Positions 50,002 through 57,815 of a stretch of DNA of 64,000 nucleotides are shown piece by piece; the stretch's first letter is position 1, and each line of letters starts with the position of its first letter. A program made the translations under genes and the position numbers. The stretch lies in contig JANPIV010000017.1 in NCBI GenBank assembly GCA_031425155.1, positions 1 through 64,000 on the forward strand. Reading direction: 5' to 3'. Source of the stretch: M3007 sp031425155 (GTDB taxonomy: Bacteria > Bacteroidota > Bacteroidia > Chitinophagales > Saprospiraceae). Below the pieces are notes generated by a model. It was not told where the DNA came from and ran no database searches. It saw only the letters and a list, made by a program, of their open reading frames with translations.

Positions 50002-50988
50002 TTACACCTTCGCCAACTCCGCTTTCAAGCGATCAATGACTTTGATTTCCACCGGATCCACCTTGCGCAGTTCGGCCAGGTAAAACGACATCCAGTCGCC
50101 CAAATGAACGAGGTAAAACGCCTTTTCGATGGGCGATTTGCCTTTCGACCAGATTTCGGTAGAGTTACCCGCCAGTTCGCCAATCATTTCTTTATTGATG
50201 TCCATACGAATGCTGGTGCGCTGAAAATCATCCTTGTTGCGCAGCCAGAGCACCGACACATCGGGGCGATTGTCGCGCCAGCCGACCAGTTCGTTGTGGT
50301 TCATTTCGGGTACTACGTGGTGCCAGGCCAGCATTTTCGCATTCTCATTGATCTGCTGCCGCCAGCGAACGGCCACCGCTTCATTGTGGTCGGCGGTATA
50401 GACCACGGGCGTTTTTCCCACTAAGGAAGCGGCTATTTTACGCGCACTTTTCTGGATGGCGGCCTGGTCTTTAGCCAGCATTTTCTGGGCAGCGCCCACT
50501 TGGGTCATGAGTTTGAGCGGAATGAGTTTGGCCGCGCGAAGTACGGCCAGTTGCGCCACTACTGAAAAACCGAGACAAGCGCGTGGACTGCTCCAGCCAC
50601 CGGGGACCTGCACGTAATCGAGGCCGCGTTGTTTAGCAATTTCGATGAGCCGACCCGCCGAAGCGATGCAGACTACTTGGGCACCCGTTTGCAGCAGTTG
50701 TTCTAGGGTGCTGAGCGTCTCTTCGGTGTTGCCGCTGTAAGACGAACAAATGGCCAGGGTGTGCTTATTAACCCAGGCGGGTGCCTGATAGCCTTTGCTG
50801 ACCACCACGGGCAGTTTGCAGACCGGGCGCACGAATTCCTGTACGAAATTGCCACCAATGCCACTGCCACCGAGGCCGGAAATGAAGATGGTGCGCAGGG
50901 GGGCACTATGTTTTTTCAAAGTGACATTTTGGGCCAAAGCCAGGGCTTCCGACAATTGTTCGGGGAAGCGGGCGATCATTTTATCCAT
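50002..50988 (-). CDS. Bifunctional phosphoglucose/phosphomannose isomerase
   Basis: A 328-residue SIS-domain enzyme of the PGI/PMI family, able to isomerise glucose 6-phosphate and mannose 6-phosphate in characterised members. Motifs: FISGLGGSGIGGNFVQEFV, CSSYSGNTEETLSTLEQ (SIS phosphate loop), GGWSSPRACLGFSVV, PVVYTADHNEAVAVRWRQQI, PEMNHNELVGW and the C-terminal KAFYLVHLGDWMSFYLAEL. The start is placed at 50988 (MDKMIARFPEQL); the Met three codons later is possible. It probably feeds mannose-type sugar nucleotides as well as glycolysis. It lies 103 bases upstream of pgi. Confidence 0.93.
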   Translation of the reverse strand: MDKMIARFPEQLSEALALAQNVTLKKHSAPLRTIFISGLGGSGIGGNFVQEFVRPVCKLPVVVSKGYQAPAWVNKHTLAICSSYSGNTEETLSTLEQLLQTGAQVVCIASAGRLIEIAKQRGLDYVQVPGGWSSPRACLGFSVVAQLAVLRAAKLIPLKLMTQVGAAQKMLAKDQAAIQKSARKIAASLVGKTPVVYTADHNEAVAVRWRQQINENAKMLAWHHVVPEMNHNELVGWRDNRPDVSVLWLRNKDDFQRTSIRMDINKEMIGELAGNSTEIWSKGKSPIEKAFYLVHLGDWMSFYLAELRKVDPVEIKVIDRLKAELAKV

Positions 50989-51078
50989 GCAGATTGAGTA
51001 TTTGAAAAGCGAGTATTTGAGTATTGGCAGCGCAGACGCTGGTTTTGGAGCGGCGAAATTAAAGGCATTTGGCAATAA

Positions 51079-52101
51079 TCATTCTCCTGCCCGCAAATTC
51101 ACCCGTAAATCGTGCTCTCCCGGACTCTGAAACATGCGTATGCGGGCCTCCAGAGCAGCCCGATCTGCGGCAGTCAGGCTACTTAAACTGCTTGCCAATA
51201 TCTTATTTAACTCAGCCAAAATTTTCTCTTCATTCTGCCAATACCTAACTTTACCAAAAATATCTTCCATGACTCGCTCTTTCAGGCTGAGTAATTCCGG
51301 GCGAAATAATGCATTGGCAGGCTGAAGCGCTGCATCTGTCTTTTCCAGCATTTGCCAGTGCCGATCCAGGCCGAGTTGACTAATGACTTCATTGTCAGAA
51401 ACTTGTATCGTCCAAATTGGCGATCTAGATTCGATGCTATCAGGAGGGTAGGCGGCCAGATACAGGTGCAGGAGTTCATCATCCTGTGCACCTTTGGTAC
51501 GATCCGCCAAGGCCTGAAAAAAACGGTAATCCGTAAATAAATAAGACTGTGTCCCCTGCGCCACCCGCTGATAGACAAAGCCCGGTAATGCCTCGCGCAG
51601 CCAAAAAAAATCGGGTTGAATTTCCGTCACATTCGGCTCGGCCCGATGCGCAAGATGGTACGTAAACGTATCCCGCAAGGCCAACGCTTCCCGATAAAAC
51701 ACCGCAAAACCCGTTTCTGTAAATATCGTATCCTGTATTGCCAGCCAGCGGTCGCGCCGCGCGGTCAAATCGGCCCCGAAATAGCAGACCATGCGTTTTT
51801 TCAGTAGCCATTTATCCTGGGGCAACACGGGTAAAACCGCCCCGGAAAACACCCATCCGGTCTGTCCATCCGGGGCAATTACTTGCAGCCACGGCGCGAT
51901 GAGGCTCTGATCGCCCAGCCGCAATTGAGTCTCAAAACGGCTTACCGTGCCCAGATCGGTCAGTTTATCTTCCGCTTTCAAAGTGCCAATTTCCCGACCT
52001 TTCTCACCGGGTGCATCGCGCAGGGCCGTTTGCGGCAGCACCACGCGAAGGGTAGTTTCGTTGGTAGGATTTTGGCAGGAAAAAAAGGCGAGGACAAGCA
52101 T
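51079..52101 (-). CDS. Lipoprotein with SH3-like domain
   Basis: A 340-residue predicted lipoprotein. The start at 52101 gives a short signal sequence ending in the lipobox LAFFSC; the much longer upstream frame is created by an inserted repeat (52150-52224) and is rejected. Residues about 15-110 resemble a bacterial SH3 domain (ALRDAPGEKGREIGTLKAED, PDGQTGWVFSGAVLPV). The rest is unrecognised (FGADLTARRDRWLAIQDTIF, DELLHLYLAAYPPDSIESRS). It ends 90 bases before the isomerase gene start and may be co-transcribed with it. Function unknown. Confidence 0.75.
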   Translation of the reverse strand: MLVLAFFSCQNPTNETTLRVVLPQTALRDAPGEKGREIGTLKAEDKLTDLGTVSRFETQLRLGDQSLIAPWLQVIAPDGQTGWVFSGAVLPVLPQDKWLLKKRMVCYFGADLTARRDRWLAIQDTIFTETGFAVFYREALALRDTFTYHLAHRAEPNVTEIQPDFFWLREALPGFVYQRVAQGTQSYLFTDYRFFQALADRTKGAQDDELLHLYLAAYPPDSIESRSPIWTIQVSDNEVISQLGLDRHWQMLEKTDAALQPANALFRPELLSLKERVMEDIFGKVRYWQNEEKILAELNKILASSLSSLTAADRAALEARIRMFQSPGEHDLRVNLRAGE

Positions 52102-52149
52102 GATCTGAATGACCACGATGGACGCTCCTACGGACAAACGGGAAATTTG

Positions 52150-52224
52150 GTAGGGGCGACCCTTGCGGTCGCCCAATATGGTGATTTTTGGTACAATTTG
52201 GGCGACCATAAAAGCCACCCCTAC
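52150..52224. repeat. Small inverted-repeat element (GTAGGGGCGACC type)
   Basis: GTAGGGGCGACC...GTCGCCCAAT and ATTTGGGCGACC...CACCCCTAC form an imperfect 75-bp palindrome between the divergent lipoprotein and lamin-tail genes. A related GTAGGGGGCCGAC motif follows at about 52341. It has no gene and artificially extends reading frames. Confidence 0.65.
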
Positions 52225-52470
52225 GTGTAACCAGGAAATTCGGCAGTCAGACATAGGTATTGATTTGGTGTAAAATAAAATCCCAGTTGTACAGAAATGA
52301 CTACCAACGCCGCCCCATTAACAAAGGTTGCCATCAATAGGGTAGGGGGCCGACCCGGTAGTCGGCCAAATCGTGACACCCAATTCAAGGAAAAACCAGA
52401 ACTTTCGACCACAAAACTCGGCAAAATCAGTGGACTCCGTACCTTCCGCCGACCAAACCGTCCCGACTGC

Positions 52471-55092
52471 ATGAATATTACCCGTTTTCTCCTGGTTCCG
52501 CTGGCGTTCCTTTGTTTTTCGGCCTCCGGCCAAATCACCGACAATTTCTCTGACGGCGATTTTACCCAAAATCCGGCCTGGCAAGGCGATGTGGCCAATT
52601 TTGTGGTCAATACCGCCGGGGAGCTGCAATTGATGGCCCCCGCCGCCGGTGCGTCCACGCTGGTGGTGGCGGGCAATATTCCCGACACTGCCATCTGGAA
52701 CCTGCATTTTCGGCTGGCGTTCGCGCCTTCTACTTCCAATTTGCTGCGCATTTATCTGTTGGCCGATCAGGCGGATTTGACGACTGCCAATGGCTATTTT
52801 CTGGAAATTGGCGAGAACGGCAGCCTGGATGCCCTCCGTTTTTTCCGGCAGGATGGCGGCACGGAAACCTTGCTGGCGACGGGCCAGGCCGGTCTGGTCG
52901 GCACCGATCCCGTTGATATTCAATTACATATTATCCGTGCCAAAACCGGTGTCTGGACCATAGAAGCCGCCGCCGGACAGACCGCTTTGCAATTGCAAAA
53001 CATCGTACTGGATGCTACCTATGGCGGCGGCCCGAACCGTTTTTTCGGGTTTAATGCGCTCTATTCGGCCACCCGTACCGACAAGTTTTTCTTCGACAAT
53101 ATTTCCATTTTGCCCGATGTACCCGATACGCAACCGCCGACGATTACCCTGGTAGAAGCTGAAAGTCCCGGCTCGGTAAAAGTCGTATTCAGCGAACCAA
53201 TTGATCCCACATCGGCCAATAATGCCACCAATTACAACATCAGCAATGGGGTAGGGCAGCCTATGTCGGCCACCTTAGCGGCGGATCAGCAGACGGTGTT
53301 TCTTTCGCCTGGTGTAGCCCTGACCACTGGCAACTACACGTTGCAAGTCGCTGGCGTACACGATACTACGGGTAATGTGATGACTACCCAAACCGTCGCA
53401 TTTCAATTTGTCCAAATCGCCACGGCTGCCGAATTTGATATACTCATCAATGAAATTATGGCTGATCCGACGCCTGCCGTCGGGCTGCCCGAAGTGGAAT
53501 GGGTAGAAATATTCAACCGTTCCAATAAAACCCTCGACCTCAGCGGATTACGTTTCGACGATGGCGGCACCCCGCAGCCTTTGCCCGCCTATTTGCTGGC
53601 CCCGCAGGCCTACGTAGTGTTGGCCACTACGGCCAATGCGACCGTGTTGAAAACATTGATCCCCAACGTAATAGGTATAACGGGTTTTCCTTCTCTGAAT
53701 AATGATGGCGATGTGCTTATGGTAAGTACGGCTGCGGGTACCGTCATTGACCGCGTGGCCTATTCCATTGACTGGCATACGGAATCCGCTAAAAAAGACG
53801 GCGGCTGGACGCTGGAACGCATCAATCCAAACATTCCTTGCCTGGGTAAAGAAAACTGGCAATCGGCCCCTGCGCTGCCGGGTGGTACGCCCGGCCAAAC
53901 CAATGCGAGTTTGCAGACGACCACCGACCAAACCGCCCCGCAATTGCTGGCCGCTTTTCCGGAAAGTGCCACGAGTATCCGCCTGACTTTCTCGGAAGGC
54001 CTCGACGAAATGACGGCGGAAAACCCCGGCGGTTATCAACTCACGCCCGCCCGCACGGTGACCGCTGCCACACTCACCCCCGGCGACCGGGCAACGGTGA
54101 CCCTGACGCTGGATGAGCCCTTGCAAACGGGCGTGGTTTATACTTTACAGGTCACTGCCACGGTGGAAGATTGTAATGGCAATATGGTGGCCGCCAATAG
54201 CAGTGCCGTGCTTGGATTGCCGGAACAGCCTGAATTTCGGGATATTGTGATCAATGAAATCCTGTTCAACCCGGCCAGCGGCGGCAGTCGGTATGTGGAA
54301 TTTTATAATCGCAGTCAGAAGATTTTTAACTGGTCGGAGTTTTTCCTGTCCAATTTCACCGACGGCGTTGATCTCGAACTGATTACCACCAACCGGCTTT
54401 TTCTGCCGGGCGAATACGCAGTTTTTACCCCTAGTCCGGGTGATATTACGAGCCGATTTACCAATGTGCGGCCAGAGGTTTTGTATAAAAATAACCTCCC
54501 TTCGCTGGACGACAAAGAGGACAATCTGATCCTTTTTTGGCGCAATATTAACACCTCGGTCGTAACGGTAGATGCACTGGGATACAAAGAATCCTGGCAT
54601 AATCCCCTGCTCACCACCAGCGAAAAAGAAGGCGTTGCCCTGGAACGCATCAGCCCCGATCAACCGACCAATTCAGCATCCAACTGGACTTCGGCGGCCC
54701 GGCCTGCCACGGGTGGCGCAGCGGGTACGCCTACGCAGCCGAATTCCCAACGCCTGGTCAATGTTGACCCGGGCAGTAATCTGATTACGCTGGCAGTGGA
54801 TCGCCTTTCGCCCGATAATGATGGTTTTGAGGACTTTCTGGATATTCGCTATACGCTGCCCGATGCGGGTTTTGTGGCCACGACCACTATTTTCGACTCC
54901 GATGGCGTGCCCGTCAAACGCCTGGTCCGTCAGCAACTGATTGGTAGTCAGGGTGCACTGCGCTGGGATGGCGATACCGATGATGGCAACCGTGCCCGCC
55001 CCGGTATCTATATTTTGTACGTGGAGTTGTTTTCGCCCAGCGGCGAGACTAAACATGCGAAAAAGCCATTTGCGCTGGTCGCCAGATTTTAA
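52471..55092 (+). CDS. Secreted protein with lamin-tail and Ig-like domains
   Basis: An 873-residue exported protein. The start at 52471 opens a signal peptide (MNITRFLLVPLAFLCFSASG); the longer frame crosses intergenic repeats. Residues about 20-215 look like a concanavalin-type beta domain (FRLAFAPSTSNLLRIYLLAD). Two Big_5/SbsA-like Ig modules alternate with two lamin-tail domains: ILINEIMADPTPAVGLPEVE with VEIFNRSNKTLDLSG, and IVINEILFNPASGGSRYVEF. The C-terminus (NDGFEDFLDIRYTLPDAGF, GIYILYVELFSPSGE) is FlgD-like rather than a standard T9SS tail. Probably a surface or extracellular binding protein. No partner is adjacent. Confidence 0.85.
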   Translation: MNITRFLLVPLAFLCFSASGQITDNFSDGDFTQNPAWQGDVANFVVNTAGELQLMAPAAGASTLVVAGNIPDTAIWNLHFRLAFAPSTSNLLRIYLLADQADLTTANGYFLEIGENGSLDALRFFRQDGGTETLLATGQAGLVGTDPVDIQLHIIRAKTGVWTIEAAAGQTALQLQNIVLDATYGGGPNRFFGFNALYSATRTDKFFFDNISILPDVPDTQPPTITLVEAESPGSVKVVFSEPIDPTSANNATNYNISNGVGQPMSATLAADQQTVFLSPGVALTTGNYTLQVAGVHDTTGNVMTTQTVAFQFVQIATAAEFDILINEIMADPTPAVGLPEVEWVEIFNRSNKTLDLSGLRFDDGGTPQPLPAYLLAPQAYVVLATTANATVLKTLIPNVIGITGFPSLNNDGDVLMVSTAAGTVIDRVAYSIDWHTESAKKDGGWTLERINPNIPCLGKENWQSAPALPGGTPGQTNASLQTTTDQTAPQLLAAFPESATSIRLTFSEGLDEMTAENPGGYQLTPARTVTAATLTPGDRATVTLTLDEPLQTGVVYTLQVTATVEDCNGNMVAANSSAVLGLPEQPEFRDIVINEILFNPASGGSRYVEFYNRSQKIFNWSEFFLSNFTDGVDLELITTNRLFLPGEYAVFTPSPGDITSRFTNVRPEVLYKNNLPSLDDKEDNLILFWRNINTSVVTVDALGYKESWHNPLLTTSEKEGVALERISPDQPTNSASNWTSAARPATGGAAGTPTQPNSQRLVNVDPGSNLITLAVDRLSPDNDGFEDFLDIRYTLPDAGFVATTTIFDSDGVPVKRLVRQQLIGSQGALRWDGDTDDGNRARPGIYILYVELFSPSGETKHAKKPFALVARF

Positions 55093-55176
55093 GTAAGGAG
55101 ACAGTGGTGAGGAATTTCGTTGATAATACGAATTATGGATTCTATTAAGTAAGCAACTGAATGCTAAGCACTTAGG

Positions 55177-55203
55177 CCTTCCAGGTTTCAGAAACCTGGA
55201 AGG
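55177..55203 (+). terminator. Hairpin after the lamin-tail gene
   Basis: CCTTCCAGGTTTC and GAAACCTGGAAGG form a 13-bp perfect inverted repeat with one central base, 85 bases after the stop. This sequence type is also a common small repeat in Bacteroidota, so it may be either or both. Confidence 0.55.
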
Positions 55204-55324
55204 TCGGGTCACCAGAAGCCTGAGAATCAGCACTCATCTTAACCCATGATTCGCATTGATCCTTAACATTTTGCATAATTTTTAAATGTCATACCAAAAT
55301 CTGCATTTTTAATCGCTACCCGCC

Positions 55325-55762
55325 ATGTTTACACACCGACTTTTTTTCCTGACTGGTATTTTGTGCCTGCTGTTATCTGCCTGTCCGGCTACTGCACAGA
55401 CTACGCCCAAACTCGGTACTTTCACCGATGAAATCACCAATAATGGTGGCAGTCAAGTGCTGCGTTTTGCTGCCGCCGGGGGTGCTGACTCCCAGCAAGT
55501 CGCCCTGAATGTGCTCGTGCGCGAAATTGGGAGCAAAGAACCCGTGATGGGCGCCACAGTACTATTGCGCCGCGAAAAACCTGCCCGGATGTATGGCAAA
55601 GTTACCGGGGAGTACGGTACCTGTGCCTTAGCTATCGCCCCGGATACTTACTCTGTACGGGTACAAGTAACGGGTCTGGCTTCCTTTGAGCAGTCGGGAT
55701 TTGTTCTGGAGCCCGGTACTGCTTATATCCTGGAAATCGGGCTGGCCTTCACCAAAAAATAA
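55325..55762 (+). CDS. Small exported protein with carboxypeptidase-regulatory-like domain
   Basis: A 145-residue protein with signal peptide (MFTHRLFFLTGILCLLLSAC; the Cys may be a lipobox or part of the hydrophobic core, with a second possible cleavage after ATAQ). Residues about 58-145 (VLVREIGSKEPVMGATVLLR, YGTCALAIAPDTYSVRVQV) resemble the beta-sandwich regulatory domain that precedes TonB-dependent receptors and peptidases, here alone. It lies 13 bases before the NTF2-like gene and is likely co-transcribed. Function unknown. Confidence 0.7.
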   Translation: MFTHRLFFLTGILCLLLSACPATAQTTPKLGTFTDEITNNGGSQVLRFAAAGGADSQQVALNVLVREIGSKEPVMGATVLLRREKPARMYGKVTGEYGTCALAIAPDTYSVRVQVTGLASFEQSGFVLEPGTAYILEIGLAFTKK

Positions 55763-55775
55763 ATATGGACTACCC

Positions 55776-56201
55776 ATGCGACTATTTTACCAATTCTTAT
55801 TCCTGCTCCTTCCTTTCGCTGCCCTGGCCCAATCGAAAACCGACCGGGAAATATTAGCCGCAGAGCAGCACCGTTTTGAAGCAATGGTACGTCGCGATAC
55901 CGTTGCGCTGCGCCACATGCTGACTGACGATCTGGTGTATATTCATTCCAATACTTTACAAGAGACTAAGTCCGCCCATATTTCGGCGATCAGCACCGGA
56001 CGGCTGGCTTATAACAGCATGGTCAGAGAAAGCGTAAAAGTGCGTCGCTACGGCAAAATAGCCCTGACCAATGGGGTGGTACACGTCAAAGGTATATTCA
56101 ATACCAATGCGTTTGAATTGCGACTGGCTTACACCGCAGTGTACCGGCGTGGACATGGGACCTGGCAACTACTCAATTGGCAGAGTACGAAAATACCGTG
56201 A
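55776..56201 (+). CDS. Exported NTF2-like (DUF4440) protein
   Basis: A 141-residue protein. The start at 55776 (MRLFYQFLFLLLPFAALAQ) gives a signal peptide; the longer frame overlaps the previous gene. The mature part has the NTF2-like fold pattern: EILAAEQHRFEAMVRRDT, LRHMLTDDLVYIHSNT, then YTAVYRRGHGTWQLLNWQST. Such proteins are small cone-shaped domains used as enzymes or binding proteins. The substrate cannot be told. Probably exported to the periplasm together with the upstream small protein. Confidence 0.78.
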   Translation: MRLFYQFLFLLLPFAALAQSKTDREILAAEQHRFEAMVRRDTVALRHMLTDDLVYIHSNTLQETKSAHISAISTGRLAYNSMVRESVKVRRYGKIALTNGVVHVKGIFNTNAFELRLAYTAVYRRGHGTWQLLNWQSTKIP

Positions 56202-56253
56202 TCTATAAAATACCGACAGTGTAATTGATGCTGTCTTTGAAGGGAAAAACGTA

Positions 56254-57144
56254 CTAAAAAACCTGGTGATGTGCTAAAAAATCATCCAGGGAATGACTGG
56301 TAATAGAAATGTTGCCGTTATGCCGGCTGCCATTTATGACGTGCAAATCAGCAATATCTAATTGATTATCATCGAGTGGCCAACCCGTAACCCGGGATAA
56401 AATCTGCAATAAATGCAGCATATACGCTGACATTTGCGCCCCATTTTCATGGCCATGCGGTTGGCATTGGAATCCGGTGAGTTGTAAATGCCTGGATGTT
56501 ACCTGGCCATTCCCCTTATTCAGGCCGCTCGCTCGCATTCTGTTTTGCAAAATTTGCATTTCCTGTTCAAAGGCCAGGGTATCAATATGTTGGAAGGAAT
56601 TTTGTAATACTGAGGATGGCATCAAATTATAAATCCAGTCGCTGACATTCTTAGGGAATTTATGGGATTGGCCATTAATAAAACTGGAATCGGCCAGCCA
56701 GATCAATTGTTCGGCATAGCGGTTGGTGGGCATCTCCATTTGATACAACCACATTAGAAAATGAACCGTCGCCAACGGATATTTACTGGTATATCTGGTG
56801 GTAACCGAGCGGTTTTCCAACTCATTGGGGTTGCAACTGGACTGAAATCCACTCAGTGTATTAGCCGGATGCAGCCGGACAATATGATGGCCCAGCGATT
56901 TACATTGCGGCTGACAAATATCCAGATCCAGATAAATGGCGTTTTTTAAATCATCATGGGATAAAGCAGCATTATAGAACAATTTCTTATATCCGGTATA
57001 AATGCCGACTAATCGGGCAGCCGGATTTTTGGATAAATACAATAAAGTGGCCAGGCCGGCATCCAGGTCGTCGCCCATAATTACATTTTGGGAGGCCTCG
57101 GATTGCAGCCAGGGATAGGTTGCCAAAACAGTTTCTCTGTGCAT
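56254..57144 (-). CDS. Hypothetical protein with DHH-like N-terminal motifs
   Basis: A 296-residue cytosolic protein. The N-terminal third (NVIMGDDLDAGLATLLYL, LVGIYTGYKKLFYNAAL, IYLDLDICQPQCKSLGHHI) has acidic motifs spaced as in DHH-type phosphoesterases or related predicted hydrolases, but the match is weak. The rest (ATVHFLMWLYQMEMPTNRYA, GFQCQPHGHENGAQMSAYML) is not recognised. It stands alone between convergent and divergent neighbours. A predicted phosphoesterase-like hydrolase is the best guess; confidence in function is low but the frame itself is convincing. Confidence 0.6.
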   Translation of the reverse strand: MHRETVLATYPWLQSEASQNVIMGDDLDAGLATLLYLSKNPAARLVGIYTGYKKLFYNAALSHDDLKNAIYLDLDICQPQCKSLGHHIVRLHPANTLSGFQSSCNPNELENRSVTTRYTSKYPLATVHFLMWLYQMEMPTNRYAEQLIWLADSSFINGQSHKFPKNVSDWIYNLMPSSVLQNSFQHIDTLAFEQEMQILQNRMRASGLNKGNGQVTSRHLQLTGFQCQPHGHENGAQMSAYMLHLLQILSRVTGWPLDDNQLDIADLHVINGSRHNGNISITSHSLDDFLAHHQVF

Positions 57145-57231
57145 ATCTCTTGTTTATAGTCGCTTTGGACTGACAAATGCACATTTTGTCACAAAATAAA
57201 CTGCCCCACGCTTGTGCAGTGGGGCAGGGTT

Positions 57232-57567
57232 TTATGCGGCAACCTGTAAAATCTGATCGGCCCGGAAAGAACGAATCGCATTTTTCTCCATATCGTAATA
57301 TCGAACCAACGTCAATTGCGTACTCACCTCCGTGCTTTTGGGCGGCTGGATGAACATATCCGGCTTCAAAGTACCGATGGCCCGGCGCACCTCGCCGTTG
57401 CGTTTTTGAAAACTAAAACGGACCGAGCCTTTGCGCAGGGCCTGTTGCAACAGCAGCACTTTCCAGGCAGCTACCTGACAATGCGCCAGGCTCGCAGCCG
57501 GGTTTTTCCGACGAATTGCCCAAGCCAGTTTCATCACTTCCGAACGATTGAATTTGAACTTGCTCAT
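57232..57567 (-). CDS. DUF2693/WYL_2-type SH3-barrel protein
   Basis: A 111-residue protein. The N-terminal half is helical and basic (SEVMKLAWAIRRKNPAASLA). The C-terminal half (SVRFSFQKRNGEVRRAIGTL ... LVRYYDMEKNAIRSFRADQI) matches the short SH3-barrel family DUF2693 seen in Bacteroidota chromosomes and phages, often near DNA-related genes. Probably a nucleic-acid-associated small protein; the function is not established. Promoter motif TAATTTTG lies 27 bases upstream. Confidence 0.75.
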   Translation of the reverse strand: MSKFKFNRSEVMKLAWAIRRKNPAASLAHCQVAAWKVLLLQQALRKGSVRFSFQKRNGEVRRAIGTLKPDMFIQPPKSTEVSTQLTLVRYYDMEKNAIRSFRADQILQVAA

Positions 57568-57593
57568 GGCTATTTACTGTTTTTGATTTGCTA

Positions 57594-57601
57594 CAAAATT
57601 A
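57594..57601 (-). promoter_or_regulatory. Predicted -7 box for the DUF2693 gene
   Basis: Minus strand reads TAATTTTG (consensus TAnnTTTG), with TTTTTG and TTG motifs 13-23 bases further upstream. Predicted leader of about 20 bases. Confidence 0.45.
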
Positions 57602-57734
57602 ATCAAAAAACAAGCAAAAAGCAAGTTTTATGAAACTAATTGTTTGTTTTAACAAGTCATTAGGTCTTTTGGAAAGTTTTTTTACTTTCGGGAGGCTGGG
57701 AAACGGCATGTTTGGCGAAGGTAACCAGGTAGGC

Positions 57735-57794
57735 TGTACATCGAGACACCAATTTCGACTATACACTCGTCGAAAACAGGTGTTTCGACGTACA
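57735..57794. promoter_or_regulatory. 60-bp palindrome at the E1 gene promoter
   Basis: Outer arms TGTACATCGAGACACC (57735-57750) and GGTGTTTCGACGTACA (57779-57794) pair with two mismatches; inner arms TTTCGAC (57753-57759) and GTCGAAA (57769-57775) pair perfectly around a 9-base loop. The right arm overlaps the predicted -7 box. It could be an operator for a dimeric regulator or a small mobile palindrome of the TGTAC...GTACA type also found before tpiA. Confidence 0.65.
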
Positions 57795-57798
57795 TTTG
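57791..57798 (+). promoter_or_regulatory. Predicted -7 box for the fused E1 gene
   Basis: TACATTTG followed by C fits the Bacteroidota -7 consensus, 18 bases before the ATG at 57816. Its first four bases belong to the right arm of the palindrome, so a bound protein would block it. Confidence 0.5.
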
Positions 57799-57815
57799 CG
57801 GCCAAAATAACGACG

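Noticed and set aside
52471..55092. T9SS type A tail on the lamin-tail protein
   Set aside because: The C-terminus resembles an FlgD-like Ig module and lacks the NPxxx...G pattern seen in the M64 peptidases.
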